DNA from: Bacillota bacterium
GTDB taxonomy: Bacteria; Bacillota; Clostridia; Christensenellales; CAG-138
Direction of reading: 5' to 3'
NCBI GenBank assembly: GCA_023395595.1
Contig: JAEWYO010000006.1
Coordinates: forward strand, 1-53,462
Length of the DNA stretch: 53,462 bases
The notes below the pieces were generated by a model that was not told the origin of the DNA, did not search any database, and saw nothing but the letters and a program-made list of their open reading frames with translations. Position 1 is the stretch's first letter. Each line of letters opens with the position of its first letter. The translations under genes and the position numbers were made by a program. This document shows positions 1-9,025 of this stretch, piece by piece.

Positions 1-372
1 GCCGTCAAACGAGGGCTTGTACCGTCCAAAGTAAGTGAGCTGACGATCCATGGTGATCTGGAATCGTTCGTGATTCGCGATTTTCAGCTCACCCCCAAGC
101 ACGATGTAACGCTCTGGGGTTCCAGCAACAAAACGATTGCGAAACTACTCTCCGGCATGTTTGCCAGCAAACCCCGCGTCGCGCGAGATCGCTGCACCGG
201 CTGCTCGGAGTGCAAAAAGGTTTGCCCTGCCAACGCGATCACCATCCGCGAAAAGCACGCCGAGATCGACGAAAAGAAGTGCATCCGCTGCTTTTGCTGT
301 CAAGAATTTTGCCCGCAGGGGATCATCACCGTGCATCGTCCGCCGATCGCACGGCTGCTGAATCGAAAATAG
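1..372 (+). CDS. DUF362-type protein with C-terminal 2[4Fe-4S] ferredoxin domain (5' truncated)
   Basis: The frame is open from base 1, so the gene starts left of the window; the GTG at 70 is an internal codon. The visible 123 residues end in two ferredoxin-type clusters: a CxxCxxCxxxCP motif at about residues 65-76 and a second, CxxCxCCxxxCP, near 97-108. The second motif (IRCFCCQEFCP) is typical of the C-terminal tail of DUF362 proteins, whose N-terminal domain lies outside the window. Such proteins are predicted cytoplasmic iron-sulfur proteins whose partners are mostly unknown. The family call rests on the tail alone; any protein with a bacterial 2[4Fe-4S] ferredoxin tail is the alternative. 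It converges with the pur operon, separated by a shared terminator. Confidence 0.75.
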   Translation, partial: AVKRGLVPSKVSELTIHGDLESFVIRDFQLTPKHDVTLWGSSNKTIAKLLSGMFASKPRVARDRCTGCSECKKVCPANAITIREKHAEIDEKKCIRCFCCQEFCPQGIITVHRPPIARLLNRK

Positions 373-400
373 CCGCTATTGTTCGCCATTCGGCACAAAA

Positions 401-433
401 AAAAGGCTCTCCCGATTTTTCGGAGAGCCTTTT
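401..433. terminator. Bidirectional intrinsic terminator (DUF362 gene / pur operon)
   Basis: A perfect 12-bp stem, AAAAGGCTCTCC (401-412) with GGAGAGCCTTTT (422-433), encloses a 9-nt loop. Eight A's at 397-404 give a U-run for the leftward pur transcript, and TTTTGGTTT follows for the rightward transcript. It sits between two convergent genes, 28 bases past one stop and 24 past the other. Confidence 0.9.
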
Positions 434-457
434 GGTTTGCGTTTTCTGTAGCGATTG

Positions 458-3400
458 TTACGAAAAATATAGCACGGCTGATTCAAACAATCGCATGTCA
501 TAGTTTCCGGGCACGTTTTGGTATAGCCCCGCGCCGATTCGCTCACTGTGCCCCATCTTGCCGAGGATGCGCCCGTCCGGCGAGGTAATCGCTTCCACCG
601 CCGCCAGCGAACCATTTGGGTTGAAGTTCACGTCCATAGTTGGATTCCCGCTCGCATCGACGTATTGCGCGGCGATTTGCCCGCGCTGCGCGAGGTCGTG
701 CAACAATTCTTCGCCACAGAGGAAGCGCCCTTCGCCATGCGAAACCGGCATAGAGTAAACATTTCCCGCGCCGGCCAGCATCAGCCACGGCGAACGGTCG
801 GATGTGATCCGCGTGCGCACGATGCGGGACTGATGCCGCCCAATCTGGTTGAACGTCAGCGTCGGCAGCGCGGCGGAGGGTTCCATAATCTTGCCGTACG
901 GCACGAGTCCAAGTTTGATGAGCGCCTGAAACCCGTTGCAAATGCCAAGCACGAGCCCGTCCCGCGCGTCGATGAGCCGCATGAGCGCATCGCTCGCAAT
1001 CGGGTTTCGCAAAAACGCTGTGATGAACTTTCCGCTGCCGTCCGGCTCGTCCCCGTTGGAAAACCCGCCGGGCAGGAGCAGCGCCTGCGAACGATCCAAC
1101 GTTTGCGCAAACGCGCGAATGGATGCGCCAATCGCGTCCGCCGATGCGGTTTGCAGCACCAGCACCTGCGCAATCGCTCCCGCGCGCTCCACGGCGCGGG
1201 CAGATTCATATTCACAGTTGGTGCCTGGAAAAACAGGAATCAAGACGCGCGGTTTGCCAAGCGTTCCCGCGCGGGGTTTGATTGCATTGCTGGTGTGCCG
1301 GACGGGAATTTCGGTTGTGATCGCGGTCTGCTTCGTGCGCGTCGGGAATACATCCTCCAGCGTTTCGTCGTAAGCGTGCTCCAACTGCGCCAGATCGATT
1401 GTATCCCGTTGCCAATGGATCGCGCCTCTGGAAATCGTCTCCCCAAGCGGTGTGCCGATTGTTTCGTCTCCGCTGAGCTCCACAACGAATGCGCCAATGC
1501 GCGGCTGAAAGAGTTCTTCCTGTGTAATACTTTCATCAAAACAAAACCCCAGCCCGTTGCCGAGGCACATCTTGAACACCGCTTCCGCGATGCCGCCGCT
1601 TCCAAGCGTATATGCCGCGCGGACGCGTTTGCTCGCAATCATCGCGTAAAGCTGCGCAAACACAGAGCGCATCGACTCCGCCTCCGGCAGCCCGTCCGCG
1701 CGCATCTCGGGCGCGAGCAGCATCACACGCGCACCCGCACGCTTGAACTCGGGCGAAAGCGTCGTTTCCGTCGTGCCCACGCCGAGCGCAAAGGACACCA
1801 GCGTCGGCGGCACATCCAGCGACTCAAACGAGCCGCTCATGCTGTCCTTTCCGCCGATGGCAGCCACGCCGAAATCGAGCTGCGCTTGCAGTGCGCCAAG
1901 CAGTGCAGCGGTGGGCTTTCCCCAGCGCGCGGGATCAAGCCCCGGCTTGCCGAAATATTCCTGAAAACTCAGGTATCGCTCTTCCATCGGCGCGCCTGCA
2001 GCCGCCAGCTTTGCCAGCGAAGCGACCACGGCGGCATAACCGCCCGCATAGGGCGATTGCTCGCTCATGTGCGGGTCATACCCCCACGCCATCCGCGTGC
2101 AAGCGTTGGTTTCGCCGCGCGTAAGCGGCAGTTTTGCCGCCATCGCCTGCGCGGGCGTGCTCTGCCGCGCGCCGCCAAACGGCAGCAACACGGAATAGGC
2201 CCCGACCGTGGAGTCAAACCGCTCGCTCAAGCCGCGACGGGAGCAACACTCCAAGCCTGACACCAGCGCACGATAACGCGCGGTAAACGAGGCTTCGTCT
2301 ATGGTGTGCTCTTTTGCGTTCGGCGCAGTTACGCGAACGCGCGCATGCTTTTGCGCACCGTTGCTATCGAGCAGGCTTCGTTTGAGATCGACAATCCGCT
2401 CGCCCTGCCAGTCCATCGTGAGCCGCGGCTCGGCGGTGATCACCGCAACGCGCGTTGCTTGCAGATTTTCCGCCGTCGCCAGCGCGAGAAACGCTGCCTC
2501 GTCCTCCGGCGAAACGACCACCGCCATGCGCTCCTGCGATTCGCTGATGGCAAGTTCCGTTCCATCAAGACCATCATATTTTACGGGCACGCGATCCAGC
2601 TCGATCGCGACGCCGTCGGCAAGCTCCCCGATGGCGACCGAAACGCCGCCCGCGCCAAAGTCGTTGCAGCGTTTGATCAGGCGCGCTGCGTCCGGGTTTC
2701 GAAACAGCCGCTGGAGCTTTCGCTCCTCTGGCGCGTTGCCTTTTTGCACCTCCGCACCGCAGGACGAGAGCGAATCGGACGAGTGCGCCTTGGAGGAGCC
2801 CGTCGCCCCGCCGCAGCCATCGCGCCCGGTTTTGCCGCCGAGTAACAGGACGACATCACCCGCGTTCGGCGTTTCGCGGCGGACGTTTTTCACCGGCACC
2901 GCGCCGACCACCGCGCCGACCTCCATGCGCTTTGCGAGAAACCCTTCGTGATAGATTTCGTCCACCAATCCGGTCGCAAGCCCAATCTGGTTGCCATAGG
3001 AGCTGTATCCCGCGGCGGCTGTGGTGACAATCTTGCGCTGCGGGAGCTTGCCGGGCAGTGTCTCGCCATACGGCGTGCGCGGGTCGGCCGCGCCGCTGAG
3101 CCGCATCGCCTGATAGACAAACGCGCGGCCGGAGAGCGGGTCGCGAATCGCGCCGCCGATGCAAGTTGCCGCACCGCCAAAGGGTTCAATCTCGGTCGGA
3201 TGGTTGTGCGTTTCGTTCTTGAAGAGCACGAGCCAGTCCTCCGGCTTGCCATCTACCGTGATTGTGGTTTTCACCGTGCAGGCGTTGATCTCGTCGGAAA
3301 CGTCCAGCCGCTCCAACTTGCCCTGTCGTCTGAGCCATTTGGCGCCAATCGTCGCCAAATCCATCAGCGTGACGGGTTTCGTGATACCGAGCTGTTCCCG

Positions 3401-4153
3401 CAAACCGAGATAGGTTTCATACGTTTGCTGTGCGCGGGGATCGTCAAACGCAACGTCGTCCAGCGCGGTTAAGAACGTCGTATGCCGGCAGTGATCCGAC
3501 CAATAGGTGTCGAGAAGCTTGAGCTCCGTCAGCGTCGGGTCACGCCGTTCGACTTCAAAATAGCTTTGGCAGCAGCGCAGATCACCCAAATCCATCGCAA
3601 GGCCGTATTGCGCGATCAGGTCGCCAAGGCTTAGCTCGTCCATCTCACAAAATCCGTGCAGGACGGGAATTTTCTCCGGCTTTTCCGCGCGCAAAACGAG
3701 CGTTTCCGGCAGCGAAAGCTGCGCGATACGCGCTTCCACGGGGTTGATGATAGATCGTTGGATGGCAGCTATCTCCGCCTCATTCAGCGTGCCGGAGAGC
3801 AGAAAGACCCGCGCGGTACGCACGACGGGCGCTTCCTTCTGGCTCAGCAGCACGATGCACTGCGCGCAGGCCTCCGCGCGCTGGTCAAACTGCCCGGGCA
3901 GATACTCCATCGCGAAAACCACGTCCGCATCCTGCGGGAGCGCGTCGTAGACCAAATCCGTCTGCGGTTCGGCAAATACCGTATATCGGCAGGCAGCAAA
4001 CAGGGCGTCGCTGATTCCCTCCACGTCGTAACGATTCAGGATGCGAAGCCCCTTGATGTGCGCTATGCCCAATACATTTCGAATATCCGCCAGCGTTGCC
4101 GCCGCTTCCTGCGCAAACTGCGGCGCTTTTTCCACATAGATGCGAGATACCAT
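458..4153 (-). CDS. purL: Phosphoribosylformylglycinamidine synthase, single-chain (PurL with fused glutaminase)
   Basis: Converts FGAR plus glutamine and ATP to FGAM, step 4 of de novo purine synthesis, in the cytosol. About 1231 residues, the length of the large Clostridia-type fused enzyme, so no separate purQ or purS is needed. Residues ~1-170 are the PurS-like/N-terminal part; the middle holds the two AIRS-like ATP-binding halves; the last ~260 residues are a class I amidotransferase domain with the nucleophile Cys in GICNGFQ and the His/Glu pair in SHGEGRF. I chose the ATG at 4153: it has GGGGAG about 10 bases upstream and lies 5 bases after the purD stop, whereas the upstream in-frame ATG (4213) would overlap purD by 55 bases and add non-family residues. 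Last gene of the pur operon. Confidence 0.96.
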   Translation of the reverse strand: MVSRIYVEKAPQFAQEAAATLADIRNVLGIAHIKGLRILNRYDVEGISDALFAACRYTVFAEPQTDLVYDALPQDADVVFAMEYLPGQFDQRAEACAQCIVLLSQKEAPVVRTARVFLLSGTLNEAEIAAIQRSIINPVEARIAQLSLPETLVLRAEKPEKIPVLHGFCEMDELSLGDLIAQYGLAMDLGDLRCCQSYFEVERRDPTLTELKLLDTYWSDHCRHTTFLTALDDVAFDDPRAQQTYETYLGLREQLGITKPVTLMDLATIGAKWLRRQGKLERLDVSDEINACTVKTTITVDGKPEDWLVLFKNETHNHPTEIEPFGGAATCIGGAIRDPLSGRAFVYQAMRLSGAADPRTPYGETLPGKLPQRKIVTTAAAGYSSYGNQIGLATGLVDEIYHEGFLAKRMEVGAVVGAVPVKNVRRETPNAGDVVLLLGGKTGRDGCGGATGSSKAHSSDSLSSCGAEVQKGNAPEERKLQRLFRNPDAARLIKRCNDFGAGGVSVAIGELADGVAIELDRVPVKYDGLDGTELAISESQERMAVVVSPEDEAAFLALATAENLQATRVAVITAEPRLTMDWQGERIVDLKRSLLDSNGAQKHARVRVTAPNAKEHTIDEASFTARYRALVSGLECCSRRGLSERFDSTVGAYSVLLPFGGARQSTPAQAMAAKLPLTRGETNACTRMAWGYDPHMSEQSPYAGGYAAVVASLAKLAAAGAPMEERYLSFQEYFGKPGLDPARWGKPTAALLGALQAQLDFGVAAIGGKDSMSGSFESLDVPPTLVSFALGVGTTETTLSPEFKRAGARVMLLAPEMRADGLPEAESMRSVFAQLYAMIASKRVRAAYTLGSGGIAEAVFKMCLGNGLGFCFDESITQEELFQPRIGAFVVELSGDETIGTPLGETISRGAIHWQRDTIDLAQLEHAYDETLEDVFPTRTKQTAITTEIPVRHTSNAIKPRAGTLGKPRVLIPVFPGTNCEYESARAVERAGAIAQVLVLQTASADAIGASIRAFAQTLDRSQALLLPGGFSNGDEPDGSGKFITAFLRNPIASDALMRLIDARDGLVLGICNGFQALIKLGLVPYGKIMEPSAALPTLTFNQIGRHQSRIVRTRITSDRSPWLMLAGAGNVYSMPVSHGEGRFLCGEELLHDLAQRGQIAAQYVDASGNPTMDVNFNPNGSLAAVEAITSPDGRILGKMGHSERIGAGLYQNVPGNYDMRLFESAVLYFS

Positions 4154-4158
4154 CGTGT

Positions 4159-5442
4159 TCACTCTCCCCGTTCTGCCCAAAGGATGGCACGCTCGCCGAT
4201 GTCCCGTCGGCAAACAGCGTGCGCAAACCGGATGCGCTTCGCCGCCGCATATGCGGCGCGCTGCGCCATACGCGCGGTTTCGCCCAGCGCGGTCACGCCC
4301 AGCACGCGCCCGCCGGAGGTGACGAGCCTGCCCTGCTCAAGCTTTGTCCCCGCGTGATAGACAGCCACGCTTTTGTACTCTTGTGTATCGCCCAGCAAGA
4401 TTTCATACCCTGTTTGGTACGCGCCGGGGTATCCTTCACTCGCGAGCACCACGCAGCAGGCGGAACCTGCGCGAAAGCGCACGGGTATCTCGGCGAGCCT
4501 GCCCGCCTCCACAGCGAGCATGATCTCCAACAGATCCGTCTCCAGCAGTGGAAGCACTGCCTGTGTTTCCGGATCGCCAAAGCGACAGTTGTATTCAATC
4601 ACCTTTGGTCCATGCTCTGTCAGCATCAGTCCGAAGTACAGGCAGCCGGAGAACGGCTTACCTTCTGCGTTCATTGCGCGCATGGTTGGCAGATAGATCA
4701 GCTCCATGCACGCCCTGGCCAGCTCGGTCGTATAATACGGGTTTGGCGCAAGCGCGCCCATCCCGCCCGTATTCAAGCCCAAATCGCCATCCAGCGCGCG
4801 CTTGTGATCCAGCGCGGAGATCATCGGGATCAGCGTCGTTCCGTCGGTGAAGGCCAACACGCTTGCTTCAACTCCCGTGAGGCACTCCTCTACGACCACG
4901 CGGCTGCCGCTCACTCCAAAAGCGCCTTCTTCCATCATCGCTCGCACGGCTTGAAACGCCTCTTCGCGTGTGCTTGCAATGACCACGCCTTTGCCCAGCG
5001 CGGGACCATCTGCCTTGATGACAAGCGGATAGTTGGCAGCCGCAAGATAAGCATATGCCTCCGTTGCGCGGTCAAACACCGCATAATCGGCGGTTGGGAT
5101 GCCGTATTTTCGCATCAGATTCTTTGCAAAGCTCTTGCTGCCCTCGATAGCGGCGGCGGATTTGCTCGGCCCGAAGCAGCGGATGCCCACCGCGCGGAGT
5201 CGGTCGCACACGCCCGCAATCAGCGGATCGTCTGGCCCGATCACCGCAAAATCGATCGCGTGTTCCATCGCAAACGCAACGATGCCGTCGATATCCGTGG
5301 CGCGGATGGGCACACACTCGGCGTGCGCCGCCATGCCGCCGTTGCCGGGCAGGGCGTAAATCTTCTCCACGCGCGGGTTTTTGCGCAGCTGCTCGAGCAG
5401 CGCGTGTTCGCGCCCGCCGCCGCCAACGATCATCAGATTCAT
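4159..5442 (-). CDS. purD: Phosphoribosylamine-glycine ligase (GAR synthetase)
   Basis: Joins phosphoribosylamine and glycine with ATP to make GAR, step 2 of purine synthesis. 427 residues, the standard length. The N-terminus has the Rossmann-like MIVGGGGREHAL motif; the ATP-grasp domain shows the glycine-rich loop GPALGKGVV near residue 145 and the NTGGMGA motif near 225; FGDPETQ near 285 carries metal-binding residues. It lies 40 bases downstream of the AICAR transformylase gene and 5 bases upstream of purL, so it is co-transcribed. Confidence 0.97.
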   Translation of the reverse strand: MNLMIVGGGGREHALLEQLRKNPRVEKIYALPGNGGMAAHAECVPIRATDIDGIVAFAMEHAIDFAVIGPDDPLIAGVCDRLRAVGIRCFGPSKSAAAIEGSKSFAKNLMRKYGIPTADYAVFDRATEAYAYLAAANYPLVIKADGPALGKGVVIASTREEAFQAVRAMMEEGAFGVSGSRVVVEECLTGVEASVLAFTDGTTLIPMISALDHKRALDGDLGLNTGGMGALAPNPYYTTELARACMELIYLPTMRAMNAEGKPFSGCLYFGLMLTEHGPKVIEYNCRFGDPETQAVLPLLETDLLEIMLAVEAGRLAEIPVRFRAGSACCVVLASEGYPGAYQTGYEILLGDTQEYKSVAVYHAGTKLEQGRLVTSGGRVLGVTALGETARMAQRAAYAAAKRIRFAHAVCRRDIGERAILWAERGE

Positions 5443-5482
5443 ACGCGTTTTCCTATCGTATTATCGTGTTTTGTTTTCGCCA

Positions 5483-6664
5483 TCAATGATGGAACAGCCG
5501 CATGCCGGTAAAAAACATCGCCATCCCATAGCGATTGCAGGCGGCAATCACGTCCGCATCCCGCACGGAGCCACCCGGCTGCGCGATGAACTGTACGCCG
5601 CTTTGGCGCGCGCGCTCGATATTGTCGTCAAACGGGAAAAACGCGTCGCTGCCCAGTGAAACGCCGGAAAGCGAGGCAAGATGCGCCGCGCGCGCTTCTT
5701 TCGTCATCGGCACCGGCTTTTGCGAAAAATAGGCTTCCCAGCCCGCTTCGCCGCAGGCTACGCCGCCAAGAGAGCCGATGTATTGATCGATTAGATTATC
5801 CCGCTCCGGCCGCTTGATCTCGGGCAAAAACGGCAGCGCGAGCACTTGCGCGCTGCGTCTGAGCCACCAGATATCCGCCTTCTCTCCCGCCAGCCGTGTG
5901 CAGTGAATCCGGCTCTGCTGACCCGCGCCAACGCCGATTGTCTGCCCGTTTGCCGCGAAGCAAACGGAGTTGGACTGGGTGAATTTGAGCGTGATGAGAG
6001 CAAGCAGCATGTCCCGCTTGGCCGCCTCACTGACCTTTGCAATCGCGGTCACAGGGTTTTGCAGCAGCGAATTGTCGATCAAAGCCGTATTGCGCGGCTG
6101 TTCAAACGTGACCCCGAATATCTGCTTAAGCTCCATCCCTTCCGGCGCGTAGCTCTCGTCGATCTGGATCACGGCGTAGTTGCCGTTTCGCTTGGTTTTC
6201 AGGATTGCGAGCGCTTCCTCGGTATACCCGGGCGCGAGGATGCCGTCCGACACCTCACGCTTGATGATATTCGCCGTGGTCGCGTCGCAAACATCGCTCA
6301 GCGCGATAAAATCACCAAACGAGGACATGCGATCGGTTCCCCGCGCGCGCGCATAGGCGCAGGCGATCGGCGAATCGTTGAGTCCCGCGATGTCGTCCAC
6401 CGCGCAGGCGATCTGATCGATCTCGCTCAGCGGCAGTCCGACCGCAGCGCCAGCAGGGCTGACGTGCTTGAACGACGTTGCCGCGGGCAACCCCAGCGAC
6501 GCTTTGAGTTCTTTGACAAGCTGCCAGGCGTTGAGGGCATCAAGAAAGTTGATATATCCCGGCTGGCCATTGAGCACCGTAATGGGCAGTTCGCCCGCCT
6601 CTGCGTAGATGCGCGCAGGTTTCTGGTGCGGGTTGCAGCCGTATTTGAGCTTGAGTTCCTTCAT
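5483..6664 (-). CDS. purH: AICAR transformylase, stand-alone (PurH without its IMP cyclohydrolase domain)
   Basis: Formylates AICAR with 10-formyl-THF to give FAICAR, step 9 of purine synthesis. At 393 residues it lacks the ~200-residue N-terminal MGS-like IMP cyclohydrolase domain of ordinary bifunctional PurH. The protein begins directly with the transformylase part (KYGCNPHQKPA) and keeps the catalytic Lys-His pair in SFKHVSPAG (~84-92) and the folate/AICAR motif SNSVCFAANGQ near 232. The missing cyclohydrolase activity is supplied by the gene just upstream, whose stop overlaps this start by 4 bases (ATGA), which implies translational coupling. Clostridial genomes often have this split; the fused form is commoner in bacteria at large. 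Confidence 0.93.
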   Translation of the reverse strand: MKELKLKYGCNPHQKPARIYAEAGELPITVLNGQPGYINFLDALNAWQLVKELKASLGLPAATSFKHVSPAGAAVGLPLSEIDQIACAVDDIAGLNDSPIACAYARARGTDRMSSFGDFIALSDVCDATTANIIKREVSDGILAPGYTEEALAILKTKRNGNYAVIQIDESYAPEGMELKQIFGVTFEQPRNTALIDNSLLQNPVTAIAKVSEAAKRDMLLALITLKFTQSNSVCFAANGQTIGVGAGQQSRIHCTRLAGEKADIWWLRRSAQVLALPFLPEIKRPERDNLIDQYIGSLGGVACGEAGWEAYFSQKPVPMTKEARAAHLASLSGVSLGSDAFFPFDDNIERARQSGVQFIAQPGGSVRDADVIAACNRYGMAMFFTGMRLFHH

Positions 6665-7386
6665 GCCGGGTCTCCTTCTGTTTCGTATTGGTTAAACAAG
6701 CGATCCTCGTAGCAATTTGTCTCCAAATCGATGAATCGCACATAGAGCGAAACACGGTTTTCCGGGTTCAGCGCGTTCCAAAGTCCATCCGCAAACACGG
6801 CGCAATCATTCACAATTTCCACCGCGACCGGTTCGCCGGAAAAACTCGGTAAAACTTCGCAATCACCCGCGTAAGTGTGAATCAGGTGCCCCGTCCCCGC
6901 TCGTGGTTCGTAGGCAAATGTCTGCCGGAGGGTTGTGCTTCCCTCGGCGTCGCCCGCCTTGAGAATCGAAAGTTTATAGGAGAAGCCACCGAAGAACTCC
7001 AGCATACCGCTGATGCGCGGGGTAAAATGCGGTGCGTCCGGCTCAAACATGCGCATCATCAGCGCGTCTTCAAACGTTTTCCCCTCTGCAAGTGAAGCGC
7101 AGATGGTGTCCGTCTGGTCGCCGTTGGTGACGACGACGGCGTGCGCCAGCGTCCGAAGCGGCGTATAGAAAATCAGGCTGGTGTCGGCGATCTTCCCGCC
7201 ATCCAGCATGCGAATGGCAAGGTTGTCGCCGTCCTTTGCAAAGGCGCGGCTGCGGCTGCCCGCGCTGCGCCCCATGATGAAATAGGCCAGCATAGCGCGT
7301 TTGCCATCCGGCGTAAGGCCAATGAGAATCCCGCGTCCGGGATAAGGGTTGCTTGCAATTATTTCAGTCAAGTTCTGTTGCTTCAT
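6661..7386 (-). CDS. IMP cyclohydrolase, PurO-type
   Basis: Predicted to close FAICAR to IMP, the last step of purine synthesis. 241 residues, beginning with NPYPGRGILIG (13-23) and followed by YFIMGRSAGSRSRAF (~36-50), both characteristic of the archaeal-type PurO family (IMP_cyclohyd, PF07826), which is unrelated to the PurH cyclohydrolase domain. The ATG at 7386 has AAGGAG 8 bases upstream, inside the end of purN; the two genes overlap by 23 bases. Position next to a cyclohydrolase-less purH is strong context evidence. Bacterial members of this family are less studied than archaeal PurO, so the activity is inferred. Confidence 0.88.
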   Translation of the reverse strand: MKQQNLTEIIASNPYPGRGILIGLTPDGKRAMLAYFIMGRSAGSRSRAFAKDGDNLAIRMLDGGKIADTSLIFYTPLRTLAHAVVVTNGDQTDTICASLAEGKTFEDALMMRMFEPDAPHFTPRISGMLEFFGGFSYKLSILKAGDAEGSTTLRQTFAYEPRAGTGHLIHTYAGDCEVLPSFSGEPVAVEIVNDCAVFADGLWNALNPENRVSLYVRFIDLETNCYEDRLFNQYETEGDPA

Positions 7387-8008
7387 TCTCGCTCCTTATC
7401 ATGCCCCGCTCCACCAATCCCGCGCAGAGTTCCTCCACCGCACGCGGCAGCAACCGCCACTCCGCCTGCTCCATCACGCGGTGCTGGAGCGTCTTTGGTG
7501 TGTCGCTCGGAAAGACCGGCACGCGCTGCTGGTAGAGGATTCTGCCGCCATCGGGCACCTCGTTGACCATATGCACAGTGGCACCCGTCTCCGTTTCCCC
7601 CGCGGCAATCACCGCCTCGTGCACCTTGATGCCGTAATATCCCTTGCCGGAATAGGCGGGAATCAGCGACGGATGCACGTTGACAATGCGATCTGGATAG
7701 TGCGCGACAAAGCCCGCCGAGAGAATGTGCAGAAAGCCAGCAAGTACGACAAGATCGATCCCGCTTGCCGCCAGCCGTTCCAATAGCCGCGCCTCAAATG
7801 CTTCCTGCGTCGAAAACGCCGTGCGCTCGATTGTTTCAGCCGGAATCTCCGCGCGCTTGGCGCGAAGCAGCGCAAACGCGTCCCGCCGGGTCGCGATTAC
7901 GAGCACGATCTGCCCGCTGCTAAGCCGCCCGCTTTCCTGCGCGTCGATCAGCGCCTGCAGGTTCGTCCCGCCGCCGGAGACGAGCACGGCGATTTTTGCC
8001 GTTAGCAT
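7364..8008 (-). CDS. purN: Phosphoribosylglycinamide formyltransferase (GAR transformylase 1)
   Basis: Transfers formyl from 10-formyl-THF to GAR, step 3 of purine synthesis. 214 residues, normal for PurN. The phosphate-binding loop LVSGGGTNLQALID starts near residue 9. The catalytic Asn, His and Asp are seen in IVNVHPSLIP and EVPDGG. The start overlaps the purM stop by 7 bases, so it is translated in step with purM. No purT-like alternative is present in the window. Confidence 0.96.
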   Translation of the reverse strand: MLTAKIAVLVSGGGTNLQALIDAQESGRLSSGQIVLVIATRRDAFALLRAKRAEIPAETIERTAFSTQEAFEARLLERLAASGIDLVVLAGFLHILSAGFVAHYPDRIVNVHPSLIPAYSGKGYYGIKVHEAVIAAGETETGATVHMVNEVPDGGRILYQQRVPVFPSDTPKTLQHRVMEQAEWRLLPRAVEELCAGLVERGMIRSENEATELD

Positions 8009-9012
8009 AGGAGAATCCCCGCGTCGCCGGAGACGACCTCGCCGATACGATATGCCTCCACGCCGTCTGCGGCAAGATGCACGATGGCGCGATCCACGTC
8101 CGCCTGCGGCAGGGTAACGGTCATGCCAACGCCCATGTTGAAAGTGTTGAACATGTGCGTTTCGTCCAGCTCGCCCAGTCGTTGCAGCAGGCGAAACACC
8201 GGCAGTACCCGCACAGCGCTTTTCTCGATTTTCGCGGTCAACCCTTTCGGAATGCTGCGCGGGATGTTTTCGATGAACCCGCCGCCGGTGATGTGCGCGA
8301 TGGAATGCACCTCCACCAACTCAATCAGCGAGAGGATGGGTTTGACGTAGATGTTCGTCGGCGTGAGCAGCGCTTCGCCGAGGGTTTTGCCGAGCTCCGC
8401 GTTGTACTCATCGAGCGTTTCTTTCTCCATCGGGATCAGTTTCCGCACCAGCGAAAACCCGTTGGAATGCACGCCGGAGGACGCGAGCGCAAGGATTGCA
8501 TCGCCCGCTTTGACGCGCGAATTGTCGATCAGCTTCGCTTTGTCTACGATGCCGACGCAAAATCCAGCGAGATCATACTCACCAACGGGATAAAACCCCG
8601 GCATCTCGGCGGTCTCCCCGCCGATGAGCGCGCAGCCCGCCTGAAGGCAGCCGTCTGCAACGCCTTTGACGATGCTTGCCGCTGTTTCCGGCACGAGCTT
8701 GCCCGTTGCGATATAGTCGAGAAAGAAAAGCGGTTTTGCCCCGTGACATACCACGTCGTTGGCGCACATCGCCACGCAGTCGATGCCCACGGTGTCGTGT
8801 TTGTCCTGCGCGAACGCCGCCTTGAGCTTCGTGCCCACGCCGTCCGTGCCGGAGACCAGCACCTGTTCGCCCAGCGCATACATGCCGCCAAACGAGCCCA
8901 GAGATTGCAGTACATTCCCGTCAAACGTCGCCTCGGCATAGGCTTTCATGCGGCGCACGGCTTCATAGCCCGACTCCACGCTCACTCCTGCCTGCTCATA
9001 GGTCACCGGCAT
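8002..9012 (-). CDS. purM: Phosphoribosylformylglycinamidine cyclo-ligase (AIR synthetase)
   Basis: Uses ATP to close FGAM to AIR, step 5 of purine synthesis. 336 residues with the PurM/AIRS fold. Signature stretches are GTDGVGTK near 54, CVAMCANDVVC near 78 and the C-terminal-domain motif GGGFIENIPR near 244. The ATG at 9012 has AAGGAGG 7 bases upstream. It lies 13 bases after purF. Confidence 0.97.
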   Translation of the reverse strand: MPVTYEQAGVSVESGYEAVRRMKAYAEATFDGNVLQSLGSFGGMYALGEQVLVSGTDGVGTKLKAAFAQDKHDTVGIDCVAMCANDVVCHGAKPLFFLDYIATGKLVPETAASIVKGVADGCLQAGCALIGGETAEMPGFYPVGEYDLAGFCVGIVDKAKLIDNSRVKAGDAILALASSGVHSNGFSLVRKLIPMEKETLDEYNAELGKTLGEALLTPTNIYVKPILSLIELVEVHSIAHITGGGFIENIPRSIPKGLTAKIEKSAVRVLPVFRLLQRLGELDETHMFNTFNMGVGMTVTLPQADVDRAIVHLAADGVEAYRIGEVVSGDAGILLC

Positions 9013-9025
9013 GCTGTTTTCCTCC

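Noticed and set aside
548..2260. Long plus-strand open frame opposite purL
   Set aside because: It is antisense to a well-conserved gene in a GC-rich region, has a basic Arg/His-rich translation without domains, and has no ribosome site.
4096..5511. 471-codon plus-strand open frame opposite purD
   Set aside because: Antisense shadow of purD with no recognisable motif; starts and ends inside genes on the other strand.
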